This document shows positions 1-8,364 of a stretch of 64,000 nt of DNA, one piece after another. How positions within the stretch are numbered: the stretch's first letter is position 1; each line of letters opens with the position of its first letter. The stretch comes from Janthinobacterium sp. BJB426 (lineage in GTDB: Bacteria; Pseudomonadota; Gammaproteobacteria; Burkholderiales; Burkholderiaceae_D): NCBI RefSeq assembly GCF_002735705.1, contig NZ_PDZL01000009.1, positions 1-64,000 on the forward strand, in the 5' to 3' direction. Position numbers and translations under genes: made by a program. The notes beneath the pieces are model-generated. The model saw nothing but the letters and a program-made list of their open reading frames with translations, made no database searches and had not been told where the DNA came from.

Positions 1-2
1 CG

Positions 3-599
3 TTTCGCTGGCGCCACCGTTTTCTCAGCGTGGCGAAGACGGACCGGCCGCATGGCCTGCATGGCATCGCCGAGGCCGATGAACTCTACGTGCTGGAATC
101 GGAAAAGGGATCGAGGCAGATGACGCGTCCGGCCCGCCGCCGTGGCGGCCGTGCCTTTAAACGCGGCATATCGAATGAGCAAGTCTGCATCCTGGTGGCG
201 CGCGACCGTACGGGCCAGACTCTCGATTTCGTCATGGGCAAAGGCGCGTTGACGAAGGCACAGCTGCACCGATGTTTGTTGCCCGTTATCGACAAGGATG
301 TTCTGCTGGTAACGGATGGTCATGCGGCCTACCGGGCGTTTGCGAGGGAAGCGGGCATCAGCCACCAGGCCGTCAACTTGCGCGCCGGCATCCGTGTGCA
401 AGGTGCCGCGCATGTGCAGAACGTCAATGCGTATCACAGCCGCTTGCGGCAATGGCTGCGTCCGTTTCACGGCGTGGCCACGCGCTACCTGCCAAATTAC
501 CTGGGCTGGCGCTGGATACTCGACGCCGGGCGCATCCGTTCGCCAGAAACGTTATTGAAAGCAACGCTGGGAGCATTCCCACATTTGACGGTGACATAG
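3..599 (+). CDS. IS1595-family (ISXO2-like) transposase, 3' part only
   Basis: C-terminal part of a DDE/DDN-type transposase that would move an IS1595-family insertion sequence. The frame is open to the left edge: before the first possible GTG start at 30 it reads FRWRHRFL, the usual IS1595 sequence just ahead of the catalytic domain, so the gene begins outside the window and its N-terminal zinc ribbon is missing. Visible family features are EADE followed by a basic stretch, TDGHAAY around the second acidic residue, and QNVNAYHSRLRQW followed by NYLGWRW near the end. The stop is at 597-599. I could not identify terminal inverted repeats, so whether the copy is complete and active is unknown. 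Confidence 0.85.
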   Translation, partial: FRWRHRFLSVAKTDRPHGLHGIAEADELYVLESEKGSRQMTRPARRRGGRAFKRGISNEQVCILVARDRTGQTLDFVMGKGALTKAQLHRCLLPVIDKDVLLVTDGHAAYRAFAREAGISHQAVNLRAGIRVQGAAHVQNVNAYHSRLRQWLRPFHGVATRYLPNYLGWRWILDAGRIRSPETLLKATLGAFPHLTVT

Positions 600-703
600 C
601 CTTTACATTCCCAGCCGTGTGCTGACATTTGCTTGCCCTTTGTTACACTCGCCGCCTGCCGCCTGGACTACACTGGCGAAAATGTCTCAGTATTGGAGTT
701 GTC

Positions 704-1393
704 ATGGTTCGATCTTTCCGGCCCGCGCTGCTGTGCGCCGCTACCTTCCTCGCCCCCCTTGCCGCATCGGCGGGCGAAATCACCCTGTTCGAGGATGCCG
801 GTTTTCGCGGCCGTCCCGTCACCCTGCGCTCCGACGCGGGCGATTTGTCGCGCATGGGCTTTAACGACAAGACCTCCAGCGTGATCGTGCGCTCGGGCAC
901 CTGGGAAGTGTGCAAGGACGCCAATTACAGGGGCAACTGCCGCACCCTGGGACCTGGCCGCTACGGCAGCATGCCGGGCATGAACGACGCCATCTCTTCG
1001 GTGCGCGAAGTGGGCCGGCCAGGGCATGGCGGCGGCGATCACCGTCCCTACCCGCCGCGCCCTCCGCGTCCGGAGCCGGAGCGTCCTCATCCCGGCTATC
1101 CAGGTTATCCCGGCCACGGCGGCGGCCACCGTCCCGACATGAATGGCGCCGTGCTGATGTTCCCCGATGCGGGCATGCGCGGCCGGCCCGTGCGCCTGGA
1201 CCGCGAAGTGCATGACTTGAGCCGCTATGGCTTCAACGACCGCGCCGAATCGATCATCGTCAATTACGGCCGCTGGGAATTCTGCGTCGACGCCAACTTC
1301 CTCGGCCGCTGCGTGGTGATGGGGCCGGGCAGCTACGGCCGCCTGCACAATGGCCTGGATCGCCGCATATCCTCGCTGCGCCGCGTGCGCTGA
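704..1393 (+). CDS. Secreted protein with two beta/gamma-crystallin domains
   Basis: The 229-residue product has a signal peptide (residues 1-23, ending LAASAG) and two Greek-key beta/gamma-crystallin domains (about 24-103 and 147-229). A Pro/Gly/His-rich linker (about 104-145, with repeated PGYPGY-type units) joins them. The first domain has two good calcium-clamp motifs, NDKTSS (54-59) and NDAISS (94-99). The second has degenerate versions, NDRAES and LDRRISS. Two cysteines per domain (WEVC..GNC and WEFC..GRC) may form disulfides. I chose the ATG at 704 because GGAG lies 5 bases upstream and the signal peptide begins there; an ATG at 629 would add a non-signal extension. A calcium-binding envelope or extracellular role is likely, but the exact function is unknown. 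Confidence 0.85.
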   Translation: MVRSFRPALLCAATFLAPLAASAGEITLFEDAGFRGRPVTLRSDAGDLSRMGFNDKTSSVIVRSGTWEVCKDANYRGNCRTLGPGRYGSMPGMNDAISSVREVGRPGHGGGDHRPYPPRPPRPEPERPHPGYPGYPGHGGGHRPDMNGAVLMFPDAGMRGRPVRLDREVHDLSRYGFNDRAESIIVNYGRWEFCVDANFLGRCVVMGPGSYGRLHNGLDRRISSLRRVR

Positions 1394-1489
1394 TTTCGCC
1401 GCCGGGCAGCGTTGTATTGTGCACACGCTGTCCGGCGACTAATTCGTGTACTCTTCCCATAGGCAGTTCAACCATGGGGAGCAGGCACG

Positions 1490-2410
1490 GTGGAATACAA
1501 GGACTACTACAAGGAGCTTGGCGTCGAAAAGACGGCGACCGAGGCCGAGATCAAGAAGGCGTACCGCAAACTGGTACGCAAATACCACCCCGACGTGAGC
1601 AAGGAGCCGGACGCCGACAAGCGCACCAAGGCCCTCAACGAAGCTTACGGCGTGCTGGGCGACGCGGAAAAGCGCGCCGCCTACGATGAACTGGGCCGTA
1701 ACCAGGGCGCGCAGGGTCAGCCTTTCCGCCCGCCGCCGGACTGGGGTTCGGGCTACGAATCCTCGGGCGCCGACGACAGCGACTTCTTTGCCGACCTGTT
1801 CGCCCACGTGGGCGGGCGGCGCCGCGCCAACAGCACGTTCCAGATGCAGGGCGACGACAGCCATGCCGCCATCACCATCGACCTGCAGGACAGTTACCAG
1901 AGCGCCAAGCGCCACATCGTCATGCGCGTGCCCGAAGCGGATGCGCAAGGTCACGTGGTGACGCGCGAACGCACGCTGGAAGTGACGATACCGAAAGGCG
2001 TCACGGAAGGACAGCAGCTGCGCATGAAGGGGCAGGGCAATCCCGGCAGCGGCGGCGCGCCCGCCGGCGATCTGTACCTGGAAATCCGCTTCCGGCCCGA
2101 TGCGCGCTACAAGGTGGAGGGGCGCGACGTCTTCGAGACGGTACCCGTCACGCCGTGGGAAGCGGCGCTGGGCGGCGCAATCGACGTGCCCACGCCATCG
2201 GGCACGGTGTCCGTCACGGTGCCGCCCAATTCGCAGACGGGGCGCAAGCTGCGCCTGAAGGGACGCGGTATTCCCGCCGCCCAGCCGGGCGACCTGTACC
2301 TGCTGCTCGAAGTGGTGCTGCCGCCGGCCAACGATGACAAGGCGCGCGAACTGTATGCAACCATGGCGCGCGAAATGGCTTTCAATCCGCGCCAGAAGCT
2401 GGGAGGGTAA
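1490..2410 (+). CDS. cbpA: Curved DNA-binding protein / DnaJ-class co-chaperone CbpA
   Basis: 306-residue class II J-domain protein. Residues 1-70 are a J domain with the HPD motif (KYHPD) that stimulates DnaK ATPase. A glycine/phenylalanine-poor linker is followed by the DnaJ C-terminal peptide-binding region (about 110-300) with no zinc-finger cysteines, which is the CbpA rather than DnaJ layout. The start is a GTG at 1490 with GGGAGCAGG just upstream; the nearby ATG at 1474 is out of frame. CbpA proteins act as DnaK co-chaperones and bind curved DNA in stationary phase. The next gene encodes its usual modulator CbpM, 3 bases downstream. Confidence 0.93.
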   Translation: MEYKDYYKELGVEKTATEAEIKKAYRKLVRKYHPDVSKEPDADKRTKALNEAYGVLGDAEKRAAYDELGRNQGAQGQPFRPPPDWGSGYESSGADDSDFFADLFAHVGGRRRANSTFQMQGDDSHAAITIDLQDSYQSAKRHIVMRVPEADAQGHVVTRERTLEVTIPKGVTEGQQLRMKGQGNPGSGGAPAGDLYLEIRFRPDARYKVEGRDVFETVPVTPWEAALGGAIDVPTPSGTVSVTVPPNSQTGRKLRLKGRGIPAAQPGDLYLLLEVVLPPANDDKARELYATMAREMAFNPRQKLGG

Positions 2411-2413
2411 ATC

Positions 2414-2725
2414 ATGACTAACAAGGTAATTGGCGAATTGCTCGAAGACCGTGCCCTGAGCCTGGAAGAACTGGCGCGCGCCTGCGCCGTGGAGCCGGAC
2501 TGGGTGGTGCAGCACGTGCAGACGGGCGTGCTGCTGCAGGACGGCCCGCCGGCGGGGCAACTGACAGCCTGGCGCTTCACGAGCCTGGATCTGGTGCGTG
2601 CGCGCCGCCTGCACGAAATCGAATCCGTGTTCGACGCGAACGCGGAACTGGCCGCGCTGGTGGTCGATCTGTCGGAGGAAGTGGCGCGCCTGCGCCGCCG
2701 CCTGCACGTGCTGGGCGTCGAGTAG
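2414..2725 (+). CDS. cbpM: Chaperone modulator CbpM
   Basis: 103-residue MerR-like small protein directly after cbpA, which supports a two-gene operon. It has an N-terminal helix-turn-helix-like segment (LSLEELARACAVEPDWVVQHVQTG), a WRFTSLDLVRARRLHEIE segment typical of CbpM, and a C-terminal helix rich in Leu and Arg (ALVVDLSEEVARLRRRLHVL) likely to form a coiled coil. CbpM binds the J domain of CbpA and blocks both its DnaK-stimulating and DNA-binding activity. Length and gene order match the family. Confidence 0.92.
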   Translation: MTNKVIGELLEDRALSLEELARACAVEPDWVVQHVQTGVLLQDGPPAGQLTAWRFTSLDLVRARRLHEIESVFDANAELAALVVDLSEEVARLRRRLHVLGVE

Positions 2726-2738
2726 GCTGGAGTCGCCG

Positions 2739-2966
2739 TTATGCCGGCTCGCCGTGCCGCTGCACGGTGAGCCGGCCGATATAGAATTGCCCATCGATGA
2801 CGACCCGGTGCGGGATGCCGGCCACGTCGAAGCCGGGACCGCCGTCTTCCATCCACTCCTGCGCCAGCGAGTCGAATTGCTGCGGCGTCATGCGCAGCAT
2901 CTGCGCCGTGATGACGAAGCGCGCGCCCGGTTTTTGTTTGTTGACGAAGTCGTCGATGCCGGCCAT
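2739..2966 (-). CDS. Small hypothetical protein, 75 aa
   Basis: Small acidic protein with no signal peptide or membrane segment and a good Shine-Dalgarno (AAGGAACC) before its ATG. It converges on cbpM with 13 bases between stop codons. The sequence includes a hydrophobic-polar alternation near the end (PHRVVIDGQFYIGRLTVQ) that looks like beta strands. I do not recognise the family. The intact reading frame, ribosome site and convergent position support a real gene, but the function is unknown. Confidence 0.6.
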   Translation of the reverse strand: MAGIDDFVNKQKPGARFVITAQMLRMTPQQFDSLAQEWMEDGGPGFDVAGIPHRVVIDGQFYIGRLTVQRHGEPA

Positions 2967-3025
2967 GGTGGTTCCTTTTGATGCTGATCAATGTATGCGC
3001 GCATGATACCTGCGCGCGCGTGCTT

Positions 3026-3940
3026 CTAGAAGACTTGTTCCAGCAGTGGCAACTGCTCCGCAAACCGTTCCGTCAGCCACTTGCCCGCCTGGCCAGGCGG
3101 CGTGTCGGCGCGCTGGATCAAATAAATCGGGTAATTCTCGCCATTGTCGACGGCCAGCGGCAGGTGCACCAGGCGGCCTTCCGCCAGGTCGTCGCGCACC
3201 ATCGCCTCGGGCATGTTGCCCCAGCCCAGGCCCGCGCGCAGCAGCGCATGCTTGGAACCGAGGTCGCCCAGGCGCCAGTTGCGCAAGCCCAGCACACCGA
3301 AATCCTGGCCCTGCGTCAGCACGCTGCGGTCGCTGAGCACCAGTTGCACGTGTTCGCGCGCCACGTTGGAGGCGATCGGGCCTGTCAGTTGCGCCAGCGC
3401 GTGGCTGGGGGCGGCCACGGGAATCAGGCGCACGTGACCGACGGCCAGGCGCTCGAAGACGCTGGCCGTGGACGTCATCCAGCCACCGAGGCCGATGTGG
3501 CAGCTGCCATCCATCACCAGTTGCGCCACGGCGCCCATCGCTTCGATGCGCAAGCGCAGGGCGACGGTGGGGAACTGCGCCTGGAACGCCTCGAGCACGC
3601 GCACCAGCACGCAGGTGGGAAACATCACGTCGACCACCACCGACACTTCCGCCTCCAGCCCGCCAGCCAGCGCCTTGGCGCGCGCGCGCATGCCATCGAC
3701 CTTCAGGGCCACGGCGCGCGCGTCGGCCAGCAGGGCCTTGCCCGCGTCCGTCAGGGTGGGCTTGCGCTTGCCGCGGTCGAGCAGCACCACATTCAATTGT
3801 TCTTCCAGGTTGGCGATGGTGTAGCTGATAACGGACTGCGTGCGGTGCAGCTGGCGCGCCGCGTGGGCGAAGCCGCCCGCGTCGATGACGGCGACGAACA
3901 CGCGCAACTGGTCAAGCGAAGGCTGGCCCGGTTCTCTCAT
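3026..3940 (-). CDS. LysR-family transcriptional regulator
   Basis: 304 residues, the usual LTTR length. The N-terminal winged helix (about 8-66: LDQLRVFVAVIDAGGFAHAARQLHRTQSVISYTIANLEEQL) is followed by the linker helix and a periplasmic-binding-protein-like effector domain (about 90-300). It is divergent from the FMN azoreductase gene at 4074 with 133 bases between the start codons, the classic arrangement in which an LTTR controls its divergent neighbour. A quinone- or thiol-stress regulator of the azoreductase is a reasonable inference. No T-N11-A box could be fixed with confidence in the gap. Confidence 0.88.
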   Translation of the reverse strand: MREPGQPSLDQLRVFVAVIDAGGFAHAARQLHRTQSVISYTIANLEEQLNVVLLDRGKRKPTLTDAGKALLADARAVALKVDGMRARAKALAGGLEAEVSVVVDVMFPTCVLVRVLEAFQAQFPTVALRLRIEAMGAVAQLVMDGSCHIGLGGWMTSTASVFERLAVGHVRLIPVAAPSHALAQLTGPIASNVAREHVQLVLSDRSVLTQGQDFGVLGLRNWRLGDLGSKHALLRAGLGWGNMPEAMVRDDLAEGRLVHLPLAVDNGENYPIYLIQRADTPPGQAGKWLTERFAEQLPLLEQVF

Positions 3941-4073
3941 GGTGACTCCATATCTAAAAATTCGATGCTAATCATTTATATTTATACGGTTTCATCGATG
4001 GTAGACCCGAACTATGCTGTGTGCAAGGGCCGCGATGCGGCATTCCAGTCTACCGTTTTCGAAGGAGCACTTC

Positions 4074-4679
4074 ATGAGCAAGGTCTTGTATATCAATAGC
4101 AGCGTGCGTAACAGCGGATCCCTGTCGCGCCAGTTGTCCGGTGAATTCGTCGCCAAACTGGCCGCGCAAGGCGCCAGCGTCGTCGAACGCGACCTGGCGG
4201 CGCAGCCCGTGCCGCACCTGACGGAAGAGGTGATGGGCGCCTTCTTCACGCCGGCCGAGCAGCGCAGCGCGCAGGCGGCAGCAGCCGTGCAATTGTCCGA
4301 TACTCTGGTCGATGAATTGCTGGCCGCCGACGTGCTGGTGCTGGCCGCACCCATGTACAACTTTTCCGTGCCCTCGACCCTGAAGGCGTGGATCGATCAC
4401 GTGGCGCGCGCGGGCCGCACGTTCCAGTACACGGCGACGGGCCCGGTCGGCCTGGCCACGGGCAAGAAAGCGGTGATCTTCACGGCCAGCGGCGGCGTCT
4501 ATAGCGAAGGTCCGGGCGCCGCATATGACTACCTGAGCACCTATCTGCGCATGGCGCTGGGCTTCATCGGCATCACCGATATCGAGTTCGTGCAAGCCGA
4601 AGGCGTGGCCATGGGCGAGGATGCCGTCAGCAGCGCGATCGCCAAGGGCCGCGCTTCGATCGAGGCCCTGGCTGCCTGA
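4074..4679 (+). CDS. azoR: FMN-dependent NADH-azoreductase / NADH:quinone reductase
   Basis: 201-residue flavodoxin-fold enzyme that transfers two electrons from NAD(P)H to quinones or azo dyes through FMN. The phosphate-binding loop (INSSVRNSGSLSRQLSGEF) is at the N-terminus. APMYNFSVPSTLKAWIDHVARAGRTF (about 94-119) is the diagnostic AzoR FMN-binding and dimer segment, followed by ASGGVY. The ATG at 4074 is preceded by GAAGGAG; an in-frame ATG at 4014 has no ribosome site and would add unrelated residues. It is divergent from the LysR gene, which probably regulates it. The likely role is detoxification of quinones or other electrophiles in the cytoplasm. Confidence 0.9.
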   Translation: MSKVLYINSSVRNSGSLSRQLSGEFVAKLAAQGASVVERDLAAQPVPHLTEEVMGAFFTPAEQRSAQAAAAVQLSDTLVDELLAADVLVLAAPMYNFSVPSTLKAWIDHVARAGRTFQYTATGPVGLATGKKAVIFTASGGVYSEGPGAAYDYLSTYLRMALGFIGITDIEFVQAEGVAMGEDAVSSAIAKGRASIEALAA

Positions 4680-4793
4680 GTTTGCTTTCACCCTAGTTCC
4701 AATGGGGGGTTGCCAATCTGCCATGGTTGACATAAGCTTGCCGGCGGCACGCCCCGTGCCAGGCCGGCGAGCCGTTCGCCATGAAAGTCCCCC

Positions 4794-5348
4794 ATGCACA
4801 AGTTGGCAAGCGCAGTACTGTTCGGATGTTCTTTGTTTTCCGCAGGCATGGCGCTGGCGCAGACTGCGCCCCCTGCATCCCCTGCGCCATCCCACGTGGG
4901 CCGCCACGCCTCCACGCCTGAAGATATCCGCGCCATTGAAAAAGTCGTCGCCGATTTCCAGGCGGCGCTGATCGCCAAGGATGTCAAGCTGCTGTCGTCG
5001 CTGATGCTGCACACCAACATCCTGTTCGCCTCGCCGGCCGACGACGGTTTCATCAAGAAAATGCGCGACACGACGGACGTCCACTTCGATGGCGTCGCGG
5101 TGGGCGGCTATATCGCATTCGCCAACTTCATCAAGCGCGAACCCTTGCGCACGGAAGAAAAATTCTACAACGTCAAGATCACCCAGGACCGTCATGTGGC
5201 GTGGGTCAACTTCGACTACGAATTCCTCGTCGACAATAAATTGTCCAACTATGGCGTGGAAGCGTGGCAAATGGTCAAGCGCGATGGCGCATGGAAAATC
5301 CTCAGCGTCGTGTGGTCCATGCATGCCGCGGCCGAGGCCGGGAAATAG
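4794..5348 (+). CDS. Secreted SnoaL/NTF2-like (DUF4440-type) protein
   Basis: 184 residues with a clear signal peptide (1-22, ending AGMALAQ) and a Pro/Ala-rich stretch, then a cystatin-like NTF2 fold (about 42-175). Typical segments are an initial helix IEKVVADFQAALIAKDVKLLSSLM, a central EKFYNVKITQDRHVAWVNFDYEFLVDN strand pair and the closing W-K-I-L-S-V-V-W strand. Such domains bind small ligands or act as isomerases, and several secreted ones are unassigned. The preceding 114 bases contain a GGCACG-CCC-CGTGCC hairpin but no convincing promoter. Substrate unknown. Confidence 0.8.
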   Translation: MHKLASAVLFGCSLFSAGMALAQTAPPASPAPSHVGRHASTPEDIRAIEKVVADFQAALIAKDVKLLSSLMLHTNILFASPADDGFIKKMRDTTDVHFDGVAVGGYIAFANFIKREPLRTEEKFYNVKITQDRHVAWVNFDYEFLVDNKLSNYGVEAWQMVKRDGAWKILSVVWSMHAAAEAGK

Positions 5349-5365
5349 GGGCCAGTGACGCCGCG

Positions 5366-5665
5366 TCAGTCGGGCGGCAGCTCGCGAATTTCCACCGTTC
5401 CCCCTGCGTTCAGTACGGGGTTTCCGATTAACAATTTTTTAGCATCGTCTATACTTTCAGCTTGTACACGTAGATAGCCTGACAAGTGTGACGTAACCGG
5501 TTTGGCCTGGCCGGACCGGTGCACGCAGATCCCGGAACCGATGGAGCTGCCACCGCAGAAGCGGCCGCTGGCCCTGAGCATGGCGAAGTAGTCTTCCCAG
5601 GCCGAGGTGGCGACGTCCATCGGTGTTTCCGTGTCGTCATGCATGAAGATGAGATAGTCATTCAT
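5366..5665 (-). CDS. YciI-like (YCII-related domain) protein
   Basis: 99-residue single-domain alpha/beta protein of the ferredoxin-like YCII family. It begins MNDYLIFMHDD and has the family pattern of a Trp/Tyr-containing helix (AWEDYFAMLRASGRFCGGSSIG), a strand (SGYLRVQAESIDDAKKLL) and a GGTVEIREL end strand. Relatives with a conserved His-Asp pair occur in sigma-factor or dioxygenase operons, but their biochemistry is mostly unknown. GGAGAAAATG upstream provides a ribosome site. It is convergent with the NTF2-like gene. Confidence 0.8.
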   Translation of the reverse strand: MNDYLIFMHDDTETPMDVATSAWEDYFAMLRASGRFCGGSSIGSGICVHRSGQAKPVTSHLSGYLRVQAESIDDAKKLLIGNPVLNAGGTVEIRELPPD

Positions 5666-5806
5666 TCATTTTCTCCTGTGCCGCGTGATAAAAACAAACA
5701 GCCGCATCGGGTATCCCGAGCAGGCGTGAACGCATGGTTTTACCCTTTTACCGCGTCAGTCCGTAGAGACAAGCTGTCCGGCCATGTCATTTTTGGAGCG
5801 AACATC

Positions 5807-6061
5807 GTGCCGATAAAGTATGTTGATTTTTATGAGGTGAATTACACGGCGGAACCCTTGCGGGGCTGCAAGCTATGGGGCGCCTACGTCGCCATCTATG
5901 CCCCGTCGCGCAACCCCATGCACCGGGTCAACCTGGTGAAAAAGCGCCGGGTGTCGGCCGATCACCAGTTTACAACGGAAGCGGACGCCGTGGCGGAGGC
6001 GGGCGAGGCTGCCGTCAAGCTGGTCGAGCGGCGCCAGCGCCGTTATGTCTTCCACCCCTGA
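5807..6061 (+). CDS. Hypothetical protein, about 84 aa
   Basis: Small basic protein of alternating strands and helices, for example KYVDFYEVNYTAEPLRG, WGAYVAIYAP and a helix AVAEAGEAAVKLVERRQRR. I placed the start at GTG 5807 because TGGAGCG lies about 8 bases upstream. The open frame extends further left to 5519 but there it runs through the opposite-strand YciI gene, so the long version is unlikely; a GTG at 5726 is the alternative. No recognised domain. Its composition (fewer GC-ending codons at the start) differs mildly from its neighbours. Confidence 0.5.
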   Translation: MPIKYVDFYEVNYTAEPLRGCKLWGAYVAIYAPSRNPMHRVNLVKKRRVSADHQFTTEADAVAEAGEAAVKLVERRQRRYVFHP

Positions 6062-6189
6062 CCAGGCTTGTTCAGACGCAAGTTATTGCGAATGAGCACA
6101 GTCCTGGCGTCGACGGGGTAGGCGCGCCAGCGAAGTTGCCCGTATTATGCAAGATATCAGGCGAGATATCGCCACGCCAGAGGAGCGCC

Positions 6190-7053
6190 ATGAAACGCCA
6201 GTTGCACCTGCTTGTCATCGACCCGCAAAACGATTTTTGCGATTTGCCTCCCGCCTGGTTGCCGCAGGATGCGGCGCCGGCGCTGGCCGTGCCTGGCGCC
6301 CATGCCGACATGCTGCGCGTGGCGCAGCTGATACGCGAAGGGGGCGGCGGTTTGACGCAGATCAGCGTGACGCTCGATGCCCACCACCGCTACGATATCG
6401 CCCACCCCGCCTTCTGGCGTACGGGCGATGGCGGCGCCGTGCCGCCGTTTACGCAGATCAGCGCGCAGCAGGTGCGCGACCGATTGTTCCTGCCCGCCGC
6501 CAGCGGCGCCTTGCCGCGTGCGCTGGCTTACCTCGATGCCTTGCAGCAAGCGGGGCGTTACCAGCTGATGGTGTGGCCCGTGCATTGCGAGATCGGCAGC
6601 TGGGGCCAGAATATCCACGCGGCCGTGCGCGCCGCCTACAACGGCTGGGAAGTAGCCAACCTGCAAGTGGTGGCCAAGCTGAGCAAGGGTTCCAACCCAT
6701 GGACCGAGCATTACTCGGCCGTCATGGCGGAAGTGCCCGACGCGCAGGATGCTGCCACCCAGCTGAACCTGGATTTCCTCGCCACTTTGCTGCCGGCGCA
6801 GCAGATTTATGTCACCGGCGAGGCGGGCAGCCATTGCGTAAAAGCCAGTACCGAGCACATCGCCGACTACCTGGAAGCGCAGCAAGGCAAGGCGGCCCTG
6901 TCGCGCCTGGTCTTGCTGACGGACTGCATGAGTCCCGTCACGGGCTTTGCCGCGCAGCAGCGCGACTTCCTTGTCGCAATGCAGGCGCGCGGCGCGCGGC
7001 TGGCGACTGCCGCCGACGTCTTGCCTGAATTGTTGGCCAACGCGGCTGCCTGA
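6190..7053 (+). CDS. Nicotinamidase-type cysteine hydrolase
   Basis: 287-residue isochorismatase-fold enzyme. The catalytic aspartate is in VIDPQNDF (D11), the lysine in KLSKGSNPW, and the nucleophilic cysteine in the GEAGSHCVKAS loop. WPVHCEIGSWGQNI corresponds to the WPVHC segment of PncA. It would deamidate nicotinamide to nicotinate and is followed by pncB, which uses nicotinate, so the pair makes a Preiss-Handler NAD salvage unit. At 287 residues it is longer than typical PncA (about 210), with an insertion between the first strand and the WPVHC motif. ATG 6190 has AGGAG directly upstream. A different amide substrate remains possible. Confidence 0.85.
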   Translation: MKRQLHLLVIDPQNDFCDLPPAWLPQDAAPALAVPGAHADMLRVAQLIREGGGGLTQISVTLDAHHRYDIAHPAFWRTGDGGAVPPFTQISAQQVRDRLFLPAASGALPRALAYLDALQQAGRYQLMVWPVHCEIGSWGQNIHAAVRAAYNGWEVANLQVVAKLSKGSNPWTEHYSAVMAEVPDAQDAATQLNLDFLATLLPAQQIYVTGEAGSHCVKASTEHIADYLEAQQGKAALSRLVLLTDCMSPVTGFAAQQRDFLVAMQARGARLATAADVLPELLANAAA

Positions 7054-7131
7054 GCCGTTTGTTAAACGTGTCCTGCTGAAATGCTTGCGGTGGCGTACTA
7101 TTCTGGCTTCAGGAAGTTGGAGAAAACACAC

Positions 7132-8322
7132 ATGACCCCGATAGTGCGCAGTTTGCTGGAAACCGATCTGTATAAATTTACAATGTGGCAAGCATTGCTG
7201 CACGGTCATCCGAATACCCATACCGAATACGAATTTGTCTGCCGCAACGCCACCGCCTTTCCCCTGGCCGAACTGAAGGGCGAGCTGGAAGAACAGCTCG
7301 ATCACCTGTGCTCGATGTCGTTTGCCGACGACGAGCTGGCCTATCTGCGCACCTTGCGCTTCATGAAGAGCGATTTCGTCGACTTTTTGACGGTGTTCCG
7401 CTTCCAGCGCAAATTCATCGACGTCAGCACGGATGGCGATACCCTGCTCGTGCACGCGGCCGGGCCGCAGGTACACGTGATGGGCTTCGAGATTTTTGTG
7501 CTGTACATCATCAACGAACTGTATTTCCGCCGCTTCGACCTCGATGCGGCCATGCGCGAAGGGCGGCACCGCCTGGGCTTGAAAGTGGAAGCCGTCAAGG
7601 AATTCGGCAAGCTGCCACGGCGCAAGCATCCGTTCGAGTTTTCCGACTTCGGCGTGCGCCGGCGTTTTTCTGGCGCCTGGCATGACGAAGTGGTGCAACG
7701 GCTGGCGCGCGACGTGCCCGAGTACTTCAAGGGTACGTCGAATGTCTACCTGGCGAAAAAGCTGGGCATCGTGCCGATCGGCACCATGGCGCATGAATAC
7801 ATGCAATCGTTCCAGTCGTTTGGCGTGCGCCTGCGCGACTTTCAAAAGGCGGCACTGGAAGACTGGGTGCAGGAATACCGGGGCGACCTGGGCATTGCCC
7901 TGACGGACGTGGTCGGCATGGATGCCTTCCTGGCCGATTTCGACCTGTATTTCGCCAAGCTGTTCGACGGCTTGCGTCACGATTCGGGCGACCCCGTCGA
8001 GTGGGGCGAGAAGGCGCTGGCCCATTATGCGACCCTGCGCATCGACGCCAATACCAAGCGCCTCGTGTTTTCCGACGGCCTGGACCTGGACAAGGCGTTC
8101 GCCCTGTACCAGCACTTCGCCGACCGCATCATGACGGGCTTTGGCATCGGCACCAATCTCACCAACGACGTCGGTTTGACGCCGCTCAATATTGTCATGA
8201 AACTGGTGCGTTGCAATGGCCAGTCCGTGGCGAAACTGTCGGATTCGCCGGGCAAGACCCTGTGCAAGGATGAAACTTTCCTTGCTTACTTGCGGCAGGT
8301 GTTTCACCATCCTGCCGTTTAA
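7132..8322 (+). CDS. pncB: Nicotinate phosphoribosyltransferase
   Basis: 396 residues, matching PncB. It converts nicotinate plus PRPP (with ATP) to nicotinate mononucleotide. Key segments are [13 protein letters not shown] at the N-terminus, [18 protein letters not shown] and [25 protein letters not shown] in the middle, [10 protein letters not shown] for phosphate and ribose binding, and [22 protein letters not shown] near the C-terminus. The start was set at ATG 7132 after TTGGAGAAAACACAC; the frame is open to an ATG at 7081 but that would add a non-conserved extension. It lies 78 bases after the nicotinamidase gene, probably in one transcript. Confidence 0.96.
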   Translation: MTPIVRSLLETDLYKFTMWQALLHGHPNTHTEYEFVCRNATAFPLAELKGELEEQLDHLCSMSFADDELAYLRTLRFMKSDFVDFLTVFRFQRKFIDVSTDGDTLLVHAAGPQVHVMGFEIFVLYIINELYFRRFDLDAAMREGRHRLGLKVEAVKEFGKLPRRKHPFEFSDFGVRRRFSGAWHDEVVQRLARDVPEYFKGTSNVYLAKKLGIVPIGTMAHEYMQSFQSFGVRLRDFQKAALEDWVQEYRGDLGIALTDVVGMDAFLADFDLYFAKLFDGLRHDSGDPVEWGEKALAHYATLRIDANTKRLVFSDGLDLDKAFALYQHFADRIMTGFGIGTNLTNDVGLTPLNIVMKLVRCNGQSVAKLSDSPGKTLCKDETFLAYLRQVFHHPAV

Positions 8323-8328
8323 GGCGCC

Positions 8329-8353
8329 GGTACGGGCATTCACAGCCCGTGCC
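8329..8353. terminator. Possible terminator hairpin between convergent genes
   Basis: GGTACGGGC, a 7-base loop, then GCCCGTGCC: a 9-bp stem with one G-T pair, just after the pncB stop and before the stop of the opposite-strand gene. There is no clear T-run, so intrinsic termination is uncertain. Confidence 0.4.
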
Positions 8354-8364
8354 GACTGCCAATA

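Noticed and set aside
1439..2794. 451-codon open frame antisense to cbpA-cbpM
   Set aside because: cbpA and cbpM are clear on the other strand; the antisense product is low-complexity.
3941..4073. A specific LysR box between the LysR and azoreductase genes
   Set aside because: Several short T-N11-A matches exist in this AT-rich gap, but none is clearly better than chance.
6157..8343. 728-codon open frame antisense to the nicotinamidase-pncB pair
   Set aside because: Same effect of codon bias; both sense genes are well supported by motifs and ribosome sites.
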